Shown here: piece after piece, positions 7,312 through 16,157 of the stretch
Position numbering within the stretch: position 1 is the first letter of the stretch
How the letters are laid out: every line of letters starts with the position of its first letter
Origin: Lachnoclostridium phytofermentans ISDg
GTDB taxonomy: Bacteria; Bacillota; Clostridia; Lachnospirales; Lachnospiraceae
Length of the DNA: 64,000 nucleotides
Direction of reading: 5' to 3'
Assembly (NCBI RefSeq): GCF_000018685.1
Contig: NC_010001.1
Location: forward strand, 2,372,001 to 2,436,000
Made by a program: the position numbers and the translations under genes
Notes under the pieces: generated by a model
Seen by the model: the letters and a program-made list of their open reading frames with translations, nothing else
Told to the model about the DNA's origin: nothing
The model's database searches: none

Positions 7312-7545
7312 TACAATTTCAAAAAGTCCACCAAGCTACATGATGCAATTGTAGAGTTAAACCGCTTAGAGGAAGAAGGAGATGCTTTATATGCACAACT
7401 CGTTAGAGATTTGCATATGAATTGTAAAGATCCAATCGAGTTATTTTCATGGACTCGTATATTAGATCTTTTTGAGATTTGCTGTGATGCCTGTGAAGAC
7501 ATTGCAGATGACATTGAAAGTATAGTATTAAAAATTCATAATTGT
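7312..7545 (+). pseudogene. DUF47 (PhoU-like) protein, C-terminal remnant
   Basis: The frame opens after an in-frame TAG at 7309 and has no start codon. It encodes the last ~75 residues of a DUF47 protein, with AIVELNRLEEEGDALYAQL and EICCDACEDIADDIESIV. DUF47 proteins are encoded beside PiT permeases and are thought to control them. The natural stop appears lost: one extra A near 7531 would give a TAA at once, but the actual frame reads on into ktrB. Start, middle and end are therefore all damaged. Confidence 0.75.
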
Positions 7546-7564
7546 TTACATCAAGGGGTAGAAA

Positions 7565-8857
7565 ATGAAACTGCTAAAAAGGGTAAGCCCTGGAAGATTA
7601 ATATCATTAGGGTTTGCAAGTGTTATTTTGATTGGAGCAATAATTTTATGGCTCCCAATATCTGCAAACGATGGAGTAAATGTTAGATTTATAGATGCTT
7701 TGTTTACTTCAACAAGCGCGGTTTGTGTAACCGGATTAATTGCTGTCGATACAGCAGACACCTTTAATATATTTGGTCGTACCGTAGTAGGATTTCTAAT
7801 TCAGATTGGAGGATTAGGGGTTACTAGTATCGGTGTCGCAATCTTGTTATTTGCAGGGAAGAAGGTTGGTATTAAGGGTAGAGTACTCATGAGAGATTCG
7901 ATGAATTTAAACTCTCTGAAGGGTATTATGCAACTTGTTAAGGCAGTATTATTTACTACCTTATGCTTTGAAGTGGTAGGAACAATTTTAAGCTTCATCG
8001 TCTTTGTAAAAGACTATTCACCAGTTAAAGCATTGGGAATAAGTTTATTCCATTCGGTGGCAAGTTTTAATAACTCTGGTTTTGACGTTCTAGGACACTT
8101 TCAAAACCTCTTAAATTATAAAGATAATGTATTACTCAACTTAACTACAGCTGGTTTAATTATCTTTGGTGGTATGGGTTTTATTGTTACAAAAGAGCTT
8201 GTAGAGAAAAGATCCCTTCGTAAATTAAGTCTTCATACTAAGGTTGTACTTATGATGACTGGTATTTTGTTAACAGTAGGAACCGTACTTTTATATTTAA
8301 CAGAAGATATTACTTGGCTTGGTGCCTTTTTTATGAGCACATCAGCTAGAACTGCTGGATTTAGTACTTATAATTCAGGCAATTTTACAAATGCTGGTTT
8401 ATTTGTCTTAATTATTTTAATGTTTATTGGAGCCTCTCCTGGTTCCACTGGTGGTGGTATCAAGACAACTACCTTTTTTACATTAATAAAAAGCCTATAT
8501 AGTACAGCCAAAAACAAACACTGTACAGCGTTCAAACGTAGGGTTCCAAATGATGTTATTTCAAGATCATTTGTAATATTTTTATTAGCAATGGGTTTGG
8601 TATGTTTAAATACGTTACTAATGTGTTTTATCGAACCTGATAACAGCTTTATACAAAATTTATATGAAATTACAAGTGCGTTTGGTACGGTAGGTTTATC
8701 TACAGGTATTACACCATATTTAAAAGATTTATCAAAATTAATATTAATTTTAACAATGTTTGTCGGAAGGCTTGGACCTATGACGATAGCTACCCTTTGG
8801 TCACATAAAGATAAGCCTAGTGTAAGCTATTCTGAGGAAAGTTTAATTATAGGATAA
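7565..8857 (+). CDS. ktrB: KtrB/TrkG-type potassium transporter
   Basis: The membrane protein has 430 residues and starts at ATG 7565 after AAGGGG. It forms the ion-conducting subunit of a Na+-dependent K+ uptake system. Four pore-loop repeats with the selectivity-filter glycines are visible: STSAVCVTGL, VASFNNSGFD, STSARTAGFST and SAFGTVGLSTG. The length fits KtrB. The start lies ~20 nt after the DUF47 remnant, and no clear promoter is seen in between. The gene may therefore be driven by the old phosphate-locus promoter. ktrA follows in the same direction. Confidence 0.93.
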   Translation: MKLLKRVSPGRLISLGFASVILIGAIILWLPISANDGVNVRFIDALFTSTSAVCVTGLIAVDTADTFNIFGRTVVGFLIQIGGLGVTSIGVAILLFAGKKVGIKGRVLMRDSMNLNSLKGIMQLVKAVLFTTLCFEVVGTILSFIVFVKDYSPVKALGISLFHSVASFNNSGFDVLGHFQNLLNYKDNVLLNLTTAGLIIFGGMGFIVTKELVEKRSLRKLSLHTKVVLMMTGILLTVGTVLLYLTEDITWLGAFFMSTSARTAGFSTYNSGNFTNAGLFVLIILMFIGASPGSTGGGIKTTTFFTLIKSLYSTAKNKHCTAFKRRVPNDVISRSFVIFLLAMGLVCLNTLLMCFIEPDNSFIQNLYEITSAFGTVGLSTGITPYLKDLSKLILILTMFVGRLGPMTIATLWSHKDKPSVSYSEESLIIG

Positions 8858-8933
8858 AAAAATGTGATAAGGATAAGGATATAGGAACATGAAAATGACA
8901 GATATAACAGACAAGTTTCTGTTAGGGAGGAAT

Positions 8934-9605
8934 ATGAAAAGTAATCGTTCATCAATTGAGTTTGGTATTATTGGATTGGGTAGATTTGGATATGCTTTAG
9001 CTGAGACTTTAGCAAGTGCTGGTAAAGAGGTAATGGTAATTGACAATAATGAAGATACCATTAAACAAATACGTGGAATAGTTCAAGAAGCTTTTGTTGC
9101 TGGAGCTTTAACACAAGAAGTACTAGAAGAGACAGGAATTCAAAATTGTGAGACTGTTGTTGTCTGTATTGGTGAAAAAGTTGATACCAGTATATTAACC
9201 ACACTTCATGTAATTAACATGGGTGTACCACGTGTAATAGCAAAGGCATTTAGTTCAGATCAAGGTAAAGTATTAGAAAAGTTAGGTGCAGAGGTTATCT
9301 ATCCAGAGAGGGATATGGCAATTCGTCTTGCAAATCGTTTGGTATATTCCAAAGCACTAGATTTTATTGAATTGAATGGTGACATCACAGTATCAGAGAT
9401 ACAAGTTACTGAGAAACTTATTGGAAAAACAATCACCGATATCGATGTTCGTAAAAACTTTAATCTTAACATTATCGCATTAGAGCATGGTAATATCACT
9501 ACGATAGAGGTGTCTCCAGATACTGATTTAAAAGAAGGAGATGCTATTGTAGTTATCGGAAGAAAAGATCAAATAGCTAAATTTGAAGCGCATATTGCTT
9601 ATTAA
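8934..9605 (+). CDS. ktrA: KtrA/TrkA regulatory subunit (RCK domains)
   Basis: The protein has 223 residues from ATG 8934, preceded by GGGAGG; an upstream ATG at 8889 with weaker AGGA would add 15 residues. It forms the cytosolic gating ring of KtrB. The RCK_N Rossmann motif IIGLGRFGYALAETL is at residues ~10-25, with the acidic residue in VIDNNED. An RCK_C domain follows from ~140 and ends IVVIGRKDQI. The 223-residue length equals that of known KtrA proteins, which favours the later start. It sits 76 nt after ktrB and ends before a terminator. Confidence 0.92.
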   Translation: MKSNRSSIEFGIIGLGRFGYALAETLASAGKEVMVIDNNEDTIKQIRGIVQEAFVAGALTQEVLEETGIQNCETVVVCIGEKVDTSILTTLHVINMGVPRVIAKAFSSDQGKVLEKLGAEVIYPERDMAIRLANRLVYSKALDFIELNGDITVSEIQVTEKLIGKTITDIDVRKNFNLNIIALEHGNITTIEVSPDTDLKEGDAIVVIGRKDQIAKFEAHIAY

Positions 9606-9674
9606 TAGAATTAGTGAGTTCTATTAATCCTATTGCTTTTGATATTGACTTATATATACGAGGTATATTGTTAT

Positions 9675-9714
9675 AAAAAAAGACAATCAGTTTTTGACTG
9701 ATTGTCTTTTTTTT
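9675..9714 (+). terminator. terminator of ktrBA
   Basis: AGACAATCAG (9681-9690) pairs with CTGATTGTCT (9698-9707). It is flanked by an A tract before and seven or more T after. Confidence 0.9.
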
Positions 9715-9739
9715 GATTGCGCCCAGCATGGGCGCAATC
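9715..9739. repeat. GC-rich perfect hairpin
   Basis: GATTGCGCCC, loop AGCAT and GGGCGCAATC form a perfect 10-bp stem directly after the ktrBA terminator. It is much richer in GC than its surroundings and has no T tract of its own. Confidence 0.7.
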
Positions 9740-9787
9740 TCATCTTAGGTAAGAAGGGGTCGCAAAGGAAATAAAGAAAGGTTAAGT

Positions 9788-9976
9788 CTAATAATAATCT
9801 TCGGAGTCATAAACTTCGTCGATTTCCTCTTTGTCATCATCATCATAATAGTCATCACGCATTGACTTACTTTTATAAACTTGTTTGGCATTGGTTCTGG
9901 TAAAACCTACGTTGTTAGAACTGTTGGAAGCTGTTCTTTTGGTTGGGGTTGCTTTACTATTTTTAGAACTTTCCAT
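9788..9976 (-). CDS. 62-residue protein with basic N-half and acidic tail
   Basis: ATG 9976 is preceded by GGAAAGGAGA on the minus strand. The 62 residues divide into a Ser/Thr/Lys/Asn-rich first half (MESSKNSKATPTKRTASNSS) and a strongly acidic second half with DDYYDDDDKEE and a Tyr-Asp-rich end. It has no hydrophobic segment and is probably disordered. The ribosome site and isolated position support a real gene. The family was not recognised; the charge split would suit a nucleic-acid or protein chaperone-like adaptor, but that is a guess. Confidence 0.6.
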   Translation of the reverse strand: MESSKNSKATPTKRTASNSSNNVGFTRTNAKQVYKSKSMRDDYYDDDDKEEIDEVYDSEDYY

Positions 9977-10038
9977 GAGAAAAATCTCCTTTCCTTTTTG
10001 TCCGTAGTATGTACATTTTTATAAAAACTATGTGAAAA

Positions 10039-10194
10039 TTAAGAAAGGGGAGTATGTAGGATATAAATAGTATTGAGAGTTCGAGACTCGTCTACTTCAA
10101 AGCCATCAATATGGCCATTGTTAATAATAGCTGTACATTGGTTAAATTCAAATTGTTCTTCACATTCTTCTAATGTGATAATATCCATATTCAT
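10039..10194 (-). CDS. 51-residue conserved-looking small protein
   Basis: The start is taken at ATG 10194, which has AGGGG at a good distance; a GTG at 10221 would add nine residues but lies within the hairpin described separately. The 51 residues (MNMDIITLEECEEQFEFNQC, then AIINNGHIDGFEVDESRTLN) look like a compact globular alpha/beta domain, with no membrane segment. The family was not recognised. The ribosome site lies inside a predicted stem, so translation may be controlled. Confidence 0.5.
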   Translation of the reverse strand: MNMDIITLEECEEQFEFNQCTAIINNGHIDGFEVDESRTLNTIYILHTPLS

Positions 10195-10198
10195 AAGA

Positions 10199-10263
10199 TT
10201 ACCCCTATCTTTACTTTTCACTGCATTATATTCATTACAGAGAAAAGATAGAATAGGGGTAAA
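10199..10263 (-). promoter_or_regulatory. hairpin covering the ribosome site of the 51-residue gene
   Basis: On the minus transcript TTACCCCTATTCTATCTTTT pairs with AAAGATAGGGGTAA about 30 nt later. The second arm contains the AGGGG ribosome site that lies just before ATG 10194. Folding would hide the site. Confidence 0.5.
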
Positions 10264-10326
10264 ATAACAATTCGATATATTTATTACTTCTGCAAATAAA
10301 GTAGGATTATGGTAATAGCCAAATAG

Positions 10327-12720
10327 CTACATTACTAATAATACTTCATTTTCTACAGATAGTGATTCCGCAGGAATGTAATTTGAAGAAAGTATTGTTC
10401 CATTTAAGTAACATTCGCGGTAACCACCTTCTGCACCATCAAAGTTTTGTATCGTAATATTTAACTTCTTATTGCGGAACATCTTAGTAATTTTAACTTC
10501 TTTCCAATTGGATGGTATGGAAGGGGAGAGTAATAGACCATCGAAGTTAGGACGTATACCTAAGATACCTTCGACGCAGCCAACCATCACAGTTGATGCA
10601 GTTCCTGTCAACCAGTGTACATGGGATCGGCCTTCAAATGGGCTATCAACCGATTCTGTAAATTGCCCATGAACATATGGTTCAAGAACACGGACATCTG
10701 CATTATCATTCTGAGAAGATGGAGAGCTCTCCTTAAAATACTGATAGGCGCAATCACCATGACCCATTAAGGATTCTGCAAGGATGATCCAACCTTGTGG
10801 CTGCGAGAAGATACCACCATTCTCTTTGGTTGATTTATTAAATAAGATAGCAAGAGCACCGTCAAATGCATGGTCAACGTAGGATGGAGCCATTAAGCGG
10901 CATCCATACGCTGTATTTAATTCGCGATGAACACTCTCTAATGCTTTTTCAGCTTGGTCCTTAGTAGCAAGACCACTAATCACTGACCATGACTGTGGAT
11001 TTAGCCACATATTTGCTTCTGGATCTTTCTTAGAACCGATTACTTGACCATCTTCTTTAAAGCCACGGATAAAACGATCTTCTTCCCAACAATATTTCTG
11101 GATGGTTTCACCAAGTTCTGTTTGTACTTTATCTAAATAGGCAAGATAAACGTCATCATCTTTTTCCTTTGCAAACGCACGAATTACGGTCATAGCATAA
11201 TATAACTGTAGTGCTACGAAGGAAGATTCTCCTTTTTTACCAAGTCGCAAACAATCGTTCCAATCAGCATGAAGTCCAGCAGGCATATTATGTGCCCCTA
11301 GGCGCTCCATAGAGAAATTTATAGCTCTCTTTAAGTGATCATAAACGGTTCCTTCGTCTTTATTAGCATATGGAATAACTTCATCAATAAATGTTTTATT
11401 TCCTGTTTCAGAAATGTACTTTAATACCGTAGGGAATAACCAGAGAGCGTCATCTGCACGGTAAGCTGGATGTCCAGTTGCTTGTGCATAAGAAGCATCG
11501 TCAGGAGTATCTTCATGACCAGCGTTATGATTGAACTTTACTAATGGTAAACCGCCACCATTATCTACCTGCGCTGATAGCATGAAGCGAATCTTTTCAC
11601 CCGCCAATTCTGGATCAAGATGAATGATACCTTGTATGTCTTGTACGGTATCTCGATAACCGTAACCGTTTCTTAATCCTGCATACATGAAAGAAGCGGC
11701 TCTTGACCAGATAAATGTGATAAAGCATTGGTAAGCATTCCACGTATTAACCATATGATTAAAGTTATCATCTGGGGTTTGAACCTGGAATTGCTCTAAT
11801 TTTCCATGCCAATATGTTTTTAACTCTACTAACTCATTCTCGATGATAGAAAAATCCTCATAACCTTTTAAAATTTCTGCAGAGTCTTTATCATTTTTCT
11901 TACCTAATATGTATACTAATTCCTTTGTTTCACCAGGTGCAAGAGTTAATATGGAGTGAAGGGCACCGCATGCGTTAGAATTATAATTTAAAGTATTATC
12001 GCAGCATCCATTGATAACGGCAACTGGATTTCCATAACTATGATAACGCCCAATAAAGGATGCCTTGTCACCATTATAGGAAACAATAGGTTGACCTACA
12101 CTACCAAAGAAACGTTCACGGTAATTCGTACCTTCTGCATTCTTGCCAGTATTTTCGTTAATTGTTTGTAGGATCTTATTCTCTTTAAAATAAGTTTTGG
12201 TAATAAAGAGTGTATACTGGAGATTAACTTGATCATTTTCATAATAGTCCTCATTCGTAAATTCAATGAAGCCGAAGGTGGAAATTTTTCGTTCTTTATT
12301 GTCGGTATTGGTTACAGACAACTTCCAAACTTCATGTGTCTTGTTTAAAGGAACATAATATAAAGCTTCGGAATGAATATTAGAATAATCAGCACTAATT
12401 TTGGTATAAGCGGTACCATGACGGCATTCATTTTGATAAACCGATAAATCTTTACCAACTGGCTGCCATGATGCTGACCAATAATCCCCTGATACATCAT
12501 CACGTAAATAAATATATCTTCCTGGTTTGTCTTCCTGATTGAATATATATCTTGATATTCTACCATTTGCACCACTCTTCACAAAGCTATAGCCACCTGC
12601 GTTATTCGATATAATAGCACCATACTCGGGGGAACCCAAATAATTTGCCCATGGAGCTGGGGTATTCGGTTTTGTAATTACATATTCTCTGTTTGCTTCG
12701 TCGAAGTAACCGTAATTCAT
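10327..12720 (-). CDS. GH94 disaccharide phosphorylase (cellobiose/chitobiose type)
   Basis: The protein has 797 residues from ATG 12720, preceded by AAGGAG; an ATG at 12744 upstream lacks a site. GH94 enzymes phosphorolyse beta-linked disaccharides to a sugar-1-phosphate and free sugar in the cytoplasm, saving ATP. The start MNYGYFDEANREYVITKPNT is typical of the family. RPGYRDT-like GYRDTVQDIQG and ADWNDCLRLG (catalytic Asp near 486) are present, and WLTGTAS marks the C-terminal phosphate-binding part. The motif YLRDDVSGDYWSASWQPV resembles chitobiose phosphorylases as much as cellobiose phosphorylases, so the substrate stays open. It is monocistronic with a promoter-like AT-rich upstream region. 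Confidence 0.88.
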   Translation of the reverse strand: MNYGYFDEANREYVITKPNTPAPWANYLGSPEYGAIISNNAGGYSFVKSGANGRISRYIFNQEDKPGRYIYLRDDVSGDYWSASWQPVGKDLSVYQNECRHGTAYTKISADYSNIHSEALYYVPLNKTHEVWKLSVTNTDNKERKISTFGFIEFTNEDYYENDQVNLQYTLFITKTYFKENKILQTINENTGKNAEGTNYRERFFGSVGQPIVSYNGDKASFIGRYHSYGNPVAVINGCCDNTLNYNSNACGALHSILTLAPGETKELVYILGKKNDKDSAEILKGYEDFSIIENELVELKTYWHGKLEQFQVQTPDDNFNHMVNTWNAYQCFITFIWSRAASFMYAGLRNGYGYRDTVQDIQGIIHLDPELAGEKIRFMLSAQVDNGGGLPLVKFNHNAGHEDTPDDASYAQATGHPAYRADDALWLFPTVLKYISETGNKTFIDEVIPYANKDEGTVYDHLKRAINFSMERLGAHNMPAGLHADWNDCLRLGKKGESSFVALQLYYAMTVIRAFAKEKDDDVYLAYLDKVQTELGETIQKYCWEEDRFIRGFKEDGQVIGSKKDPEANMWLNPQSWSVISGLATKDQAEKALESVHRELNTAYGCRLMAPSYVDHAFDGALAILFNKSTKENGGIFSQPQGWIILAESLMGHGDCAYQYFKESSPSSQNDNADVRVLEPYVHGQFTESVDSPFEGRSHVHWLTGTASTVMVGCVEGILGIRPNFDGLLLSPSIPSNWKEVKITKMFRNKKLNITIQNFDGAEGGYRECYLNGTILSSNYIPAESLSVENEVLLVM

Positions 12721-13033
12721 AACAATCTCCTTTACTTTATTCATATTTGCAAGACATAAATTCTTCTAAACGTTTGGGATATTATAGCATAATTAAAGAT
12801 TTCGAAACAATGTTTAATCATATCCTTATCAAAGGGCTTAGATAAGATACGACATGAGAGACTGTTTGGTTATGACTATTTAATAACAAACGATAAGAAA
12901 CTTCGTCAAAAGGGTCTACTTGGAGTGATCAAAATTAAATGTGTACTTCAGTTTATTAAGAATTGTCGAATTAAGGCACATTCATTGGAGAGGAGCATAT
13001 TCTAATAGTAAATACGGTACAAGGAGGGGGAAT

Positions 13034-13786
13034 ATGAAAGATATCGTAACATCAATTCAGATATTAATATCTAGTCTTGGTGGTTTCTTAGGATGGTTTT
13101 TAGGTGGGACTGATGGTTTTATGTATGCATTGTTATTGTTTATCGTTATTGACTATCTTACAGGTGTTATGGTTGCTATCTTGCAGCATAAGGTATCAAG
13201 TGAGGTTGGGTTTCGGGGCATTTTTAAAAAGGTAGTTATCTTATGTCTTGTTGGAATAGGCCACATTATTGATACGAATGTTGTTCGTAGTGGTAATGTA
13301 ATGCGAACTGCAATTATTTTTTTCTATTTATCAAATGAGGGAATCAGCATTTTAGAGAATGTTGCAACGATTGGACTGCCTATACCAAAAAAATTATTGG
13401 ATGTCCTTGTAGCGTTAAAATCAGAAAATAGTAATGGAAGCTTGGATATAAAAAAATTAGAGGAAACATTAGAAAGTGGTAATAGTGAAGAATGTAAGGA
13501 AAGTAAAAAAGAAAATATAGGGGAGAGTAAAGAAGATAGATTAGAAGAGAGTAAAGAAGATAAATTAGAGGAGGATAAAGAAGATAAATTAGACGAGAGT
13601 AAAGACGATAAATTAGAGGAGAGCCAAAAAGATACCTTAGAGAAAAGTAGAGATACTAACTTAGAGGAAGATAAAAATGATGATTCTGTGGAAAGTAAAG
13701 AGGATAGCACGTATAAAAATAAAAAGGATAACATGGAGGAAAGCCAAAAAAAGAACAGTGTAGTAATCCAAAAAAGAAAAATGTGA
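13034..13786 (+). CDS. holin-like protein (phage_holin_4/TcdE type) with repetitive charged tail
   Basis: ATG 13034 follows AGGAGGGG, giving 250 residues. Residues 1-140 form a holin-4 domain: hydrophobic helices, then FIVIDYLTGVMVAIL, GFRGIFKKVVILCLVG and a region ending IPKKLLDVLVAL. Such proteins occur in phages, beside autolysins, and in toxin export (TcdE). Residues ~160-235 are a run of about ten imperfect units such as ESKEDKLEE and ESKDDKLEE, highly charged and probably coiled or disordered. Family members are normally ~130-150 residues, so the tail is unusual. No endolysin or phage genes lie nearby. The tail ends in A-rich DNA where slippage would change the C-terminus. Confidence 0.8.
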   Translation: MKDIVTSIQILISSLGGFLGWFLGGTDGFMYALLLFIVIDYLTGVMVAILQHKVSSEVGFRGIFKKVVILCLVGIGHIIDTNVVRSGNVMRTAIIFFYLSNEGISILENVATIGLPIPKKLLDVLVALKSENSNGSLDIKKLEETLESGNSEECKESKKENIGESKEDRLEESKEDKLEEDKEDKLDESKDDKLEESQKDTLEKSRDTNLEEDKNDDSVESKEDSTYKNKKDNMEESQKKNSVVIQKRKM

Positions 13787-13839
13787 AGAAGACGAAAAAG
13801 ATTACATTGAGTAAAAATAAATAGAAACGTTAACAAGGG

Positions 13840-13875
13840 AGCCCAGAAGATTTAGAATTTAAATCTATCTGGGCT
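13840..13875. terminator. hairpin between holin-like gene and argG
   Basis: AGCCCAGAAGATTTA pairs with TAAATCTATCTGGGCT around a short loop, with one mismatch. It lies between the ends of two convergent genes. T tracts are weak, so it may act on either strand. Confidence 0.5.
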
Positions 13876-13889
13876 ATTTGATTATATAG

Positions 13890-15113
13890 TTATTTATTTT
13901 TTTCTACTTCAGCCATCTTCATAGCACGAACCTTTAAAGAAAGTCCAAAAAGATTGATAAATCCTTCTGCATCATGATGATTATATAGTTCCCCTGTTGT
14001 GAAAGATGCAATGCTTTCATTATATAGAGAATATGGGGAGGTTGTTCCTTGTTTAATAATATTACCTTTGTAAAGCTTTAATTTAACTTCACCTGTTACA
14101 TATTCTTGAGTTACTTCAACAAAAGCTTGGAGAGCTTCACGAAGAGGAGTAAACCATTTACCTTCATAGACAACATCAGCGAATTTATTTCCGATCTCTT
14201 TTTTGCAAGAAAGTGTAGCTCGATCTAAGATTAATTCTTCGAGCTGAGTATGAGCTTCCATTAAAATTGTTCCACCAGGAGTTTCATACACACCACGAGA
14301 CTTCATACCAACAACTCGGTTTTCTACGATATCAATAATACCGATACCATACTTGCCACCAAGTACGTTTAATTCTTCGATGATCTCAGAAGCTTTCATT
14401 GCCTTACCATTAAGAGCAACAGGAATACCTTTTTCAAATGTTAAACTTAAGCTTTCCGCTTCATTTGGAGCTTTTTCGGGAGATACACCAAGTACAAGTA
14501 AATGATCATAGTTTGGAGCATTTGCAGGATCTTCTAACTCTAGACCCTCATGGCTAATATGCCATAAGTTACGGTCACGACTATAGCTATGGCTTGCATC
14601 AAATGGCAAATCGATTCCGTGTGCTTTACAATATTCGATTTCATCTTCTCTAGACTGCATCTTCCAGGTATTGTTACATCTCCATGGAGCTATGATCTTT
14701 AAGTCTGGAGCAAGTGCCTTAATGCCTAATTCAAAACGAACTTGGTCATTTCCTTTTCCAGTTGCACCATGGCATATTGCAACAGCATTTTCTTTTATTG
14801 CAACTTCTACTAATTTTTTTGCTATTACTGGTCTGGCCATAGAAGTACCAAGAAGGTATTTATTTTCATAAACAGCGCCAGCTTTTACACATGGCATTAC
14901 GTATTCATCTACGAATTCATCGGTTACATGCTCGATGTATAATTTCGTAGCACCGGATAACTTTGCTCTTTCTTCTAATCCATCTAATTCATTTCCCTGT
15001 CCGACATCGATACAGCAGCAAACCACATCATAATCATAATTCTCCTTTAACCATGGAATGATAGCTGTAGTATCAAGACCGCCGGAATATGCTAAAATAA
15101 CTTTTTCTTTCAT
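13890..15113 (-). CDS. argG: argininosuccinate synthase
   Basis: The enzyme has 407 residues from ATG 15113, preceded by AAGGAGGA. It joins citrulline and aspartate with ATP in the seventh step of arginine synthesis, in the cytoplasm. The P-loop-like N-type ATP motif AYSGGLDTT is at residues 8-16. GATGKGNDQVRFE and SRDRNLWHISHEGLELEDP are family signatures of the substrate site. argH is not beside it, and the argC-J-B-D genes lie 18 kb away, but both units share the same promoter and ARG-box-like design, which points to co-regulation. Confidence 0.97.
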   Translation of the reverse strand: MKEKVILAYSGGLDTTAIIPWLKENYDYDVVCCCIDVGQGNELDGLEERAKLSGATKLYIEHVTDEFVDEYVMPCVKAGAVYENKYLLGTSMARPVIAKKLVEVAIKENAVAICHGATGKGNDQVRFELGIKALAPDLKIIAPWRCNNTWKMQSREDEIEYCKAHGIDLPFDASHSYSRDRNLWHISHEGLELEDPANAPNYDHLLVLGVSPEKAPNEAESLSLTFEKGIPVALNGKAMKASEIIEELNVLGGKYGIGIIDIVENRVVGMKSRGVYETPGGTILMEAHTQLEELILDRATLSCKKEIGNKFADVVYEGKWFTPLREALQAFVEVTQEYVTGEVKLKLYKGNIIKQGTTSPYSLYNESIASFTTGELYNHHDAEGFINLFGLSLKVRAMKMAEVEKNK

Positions 15114-15162
15114 AATAATATCCTCCTTAACAAGTTGTTATGCACTTTAAAACAAATACAGA

Positions 15163-15217
15163 TGCATAAATAGTATTTTATATTTATAAATATACATCAT
15201 AATAAAAAAATATGCAA
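15163..15217 (-). promoter_or_regulatory. argG promoter with paired ARG-box-like sites
   Basis: On the minus strand TTGCAT (15217-15212) and TATATT (15194-15189) are 17 bp apart. ARG-box-like 14-mers lie at 15183-15196 (TGTATATTTATAAA on minus, over the -10) and 15163-15176 (TGCATAAATAGTAT on plus), start-to-start 20 bp. The argC operon shows the same TTGCAT box and the same 20-bp spacing. Confidence 0.5.
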
Positions 15218-15373
15218 TCCATAAATTAAGAAAAATTTAATTTATTCTTAGGGTATGTTTAAGACTTATTTAGTTGTTTCGTTTGTTAGACTGTGATAGA
15301 ATAATTACTTAGAGGTTGCAAAATATTAGAAAAAAATGGCGAATTATTTGTGACCTAGAAAGGGACATTGATA

Positions 15374-16042
15374 ATGAAACAAATTTTAAAGAAGTATAAT
15401 CATGCCTGGGTATTGCTTTATTTCATAATTTATTTAGTATGGTTTTTCTATTTAAATCAAGCAAGTGTTGATTCTTTTCATTTAGTTAAATCTAGTCTAG
15501 ATGACAAGATACCGTTTATTGAGTGGTTCATCATTCCTTATTACATATGGTTTCCTTATGTACCGGTTGTCATTGCTTATTTTTTCTTTACTTCCAAAGA
15601 AGATTTTTATCGTTGCACTGGATTTTTATTTATTGGAATGACAATCTGTCTGATTGCATACTCCATTTATCCTACAGGAATAAATTTCCAACATGATTTA
15701 GATTCTCTAGGAAGAAATAATTTTATGATTGAGATGACTCGTTTTATTTATAGTGTCGATCCCGGAACGAATGTTTGTCCGAGTATTCATTGTTTCAATT
15801 CCATAGGATTAACAACAGTAATAATAAAAAGCAAACGACTTGGGAAGTCTAAACTTATTGTTACTGGGTCCATAATATTAAGCACATTAATCTGTATGTC
15901 AACAGTTTTTGTTAAGCAACATTCCATTATTGATGTATTTTTTGCGATTGGACTTGCAATTATCATGTATTTTATAATCTATGTTCCAAATTATGAGCGC
16001 TTATTTAAAAAAAGTAGGTTAGAGGTTTTAGAGGGGAAATAA
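15374..16042 (+). CDS. PAP2-like membrane phosphatase/phosphotransferase
   Basis: ATG 15374 follows GAAAGGGAC and gives 222 residues with about six membrane helices. The last third carries CPSIHCFNSIGL and, later, KQHSIIDVFFAIGL, which match the conserved Ser-x-His and His-x3-Asp signatures of the PAP2 superfamily. Such enzymes remove or transfer phosphate on lipids at the outer membrane face; the cysteine-rich entry VCPSIHC is typical of the Aur1/Ipt1-like clade. The exact lipid substrate cannot be read. It stands alone, divergent from argG and 115 nt before maf. Confidence 0.75.
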   Translation: MKQILKKYNHAWVLLYFIIYLVWFFYLNQASVDSFHLVKSSLDDKIPFIEWFIIPYYIWFPYVPVVIAYFFFTSKEDFYRCTGFLFIGMTICLIAYSIYPTGINFQHDLDSLGRNNFMIEMTRFIYSVDPGTNVCPSIHCFNSIGLTTVIIKSKRLGKSKLIVTGSIILSTLICMSTVFVKQHSIIDVFFAIGLAIIMYFIIYVPNYERLFKKSRLEVLEGK

Positions 16043-16157
16043 TTTATAGTGTATTAAAATGAACTATTATACAGTGGAGTAACGTATCAGAATGACACCT
16101 TGCGAATATTTTGTTTTTGCTCAAATTTGCAGGATTGCGACAGAATGGAGAGGTTTT

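Noticed and set aside
13324..13836. Minus-strand 170-codon frame opposite the holin-like gene
   Set aside because: It is a Ser/Leu/Phe string that mirrors the Glu/Lys repeats of the real gene; there is no ribosome site.
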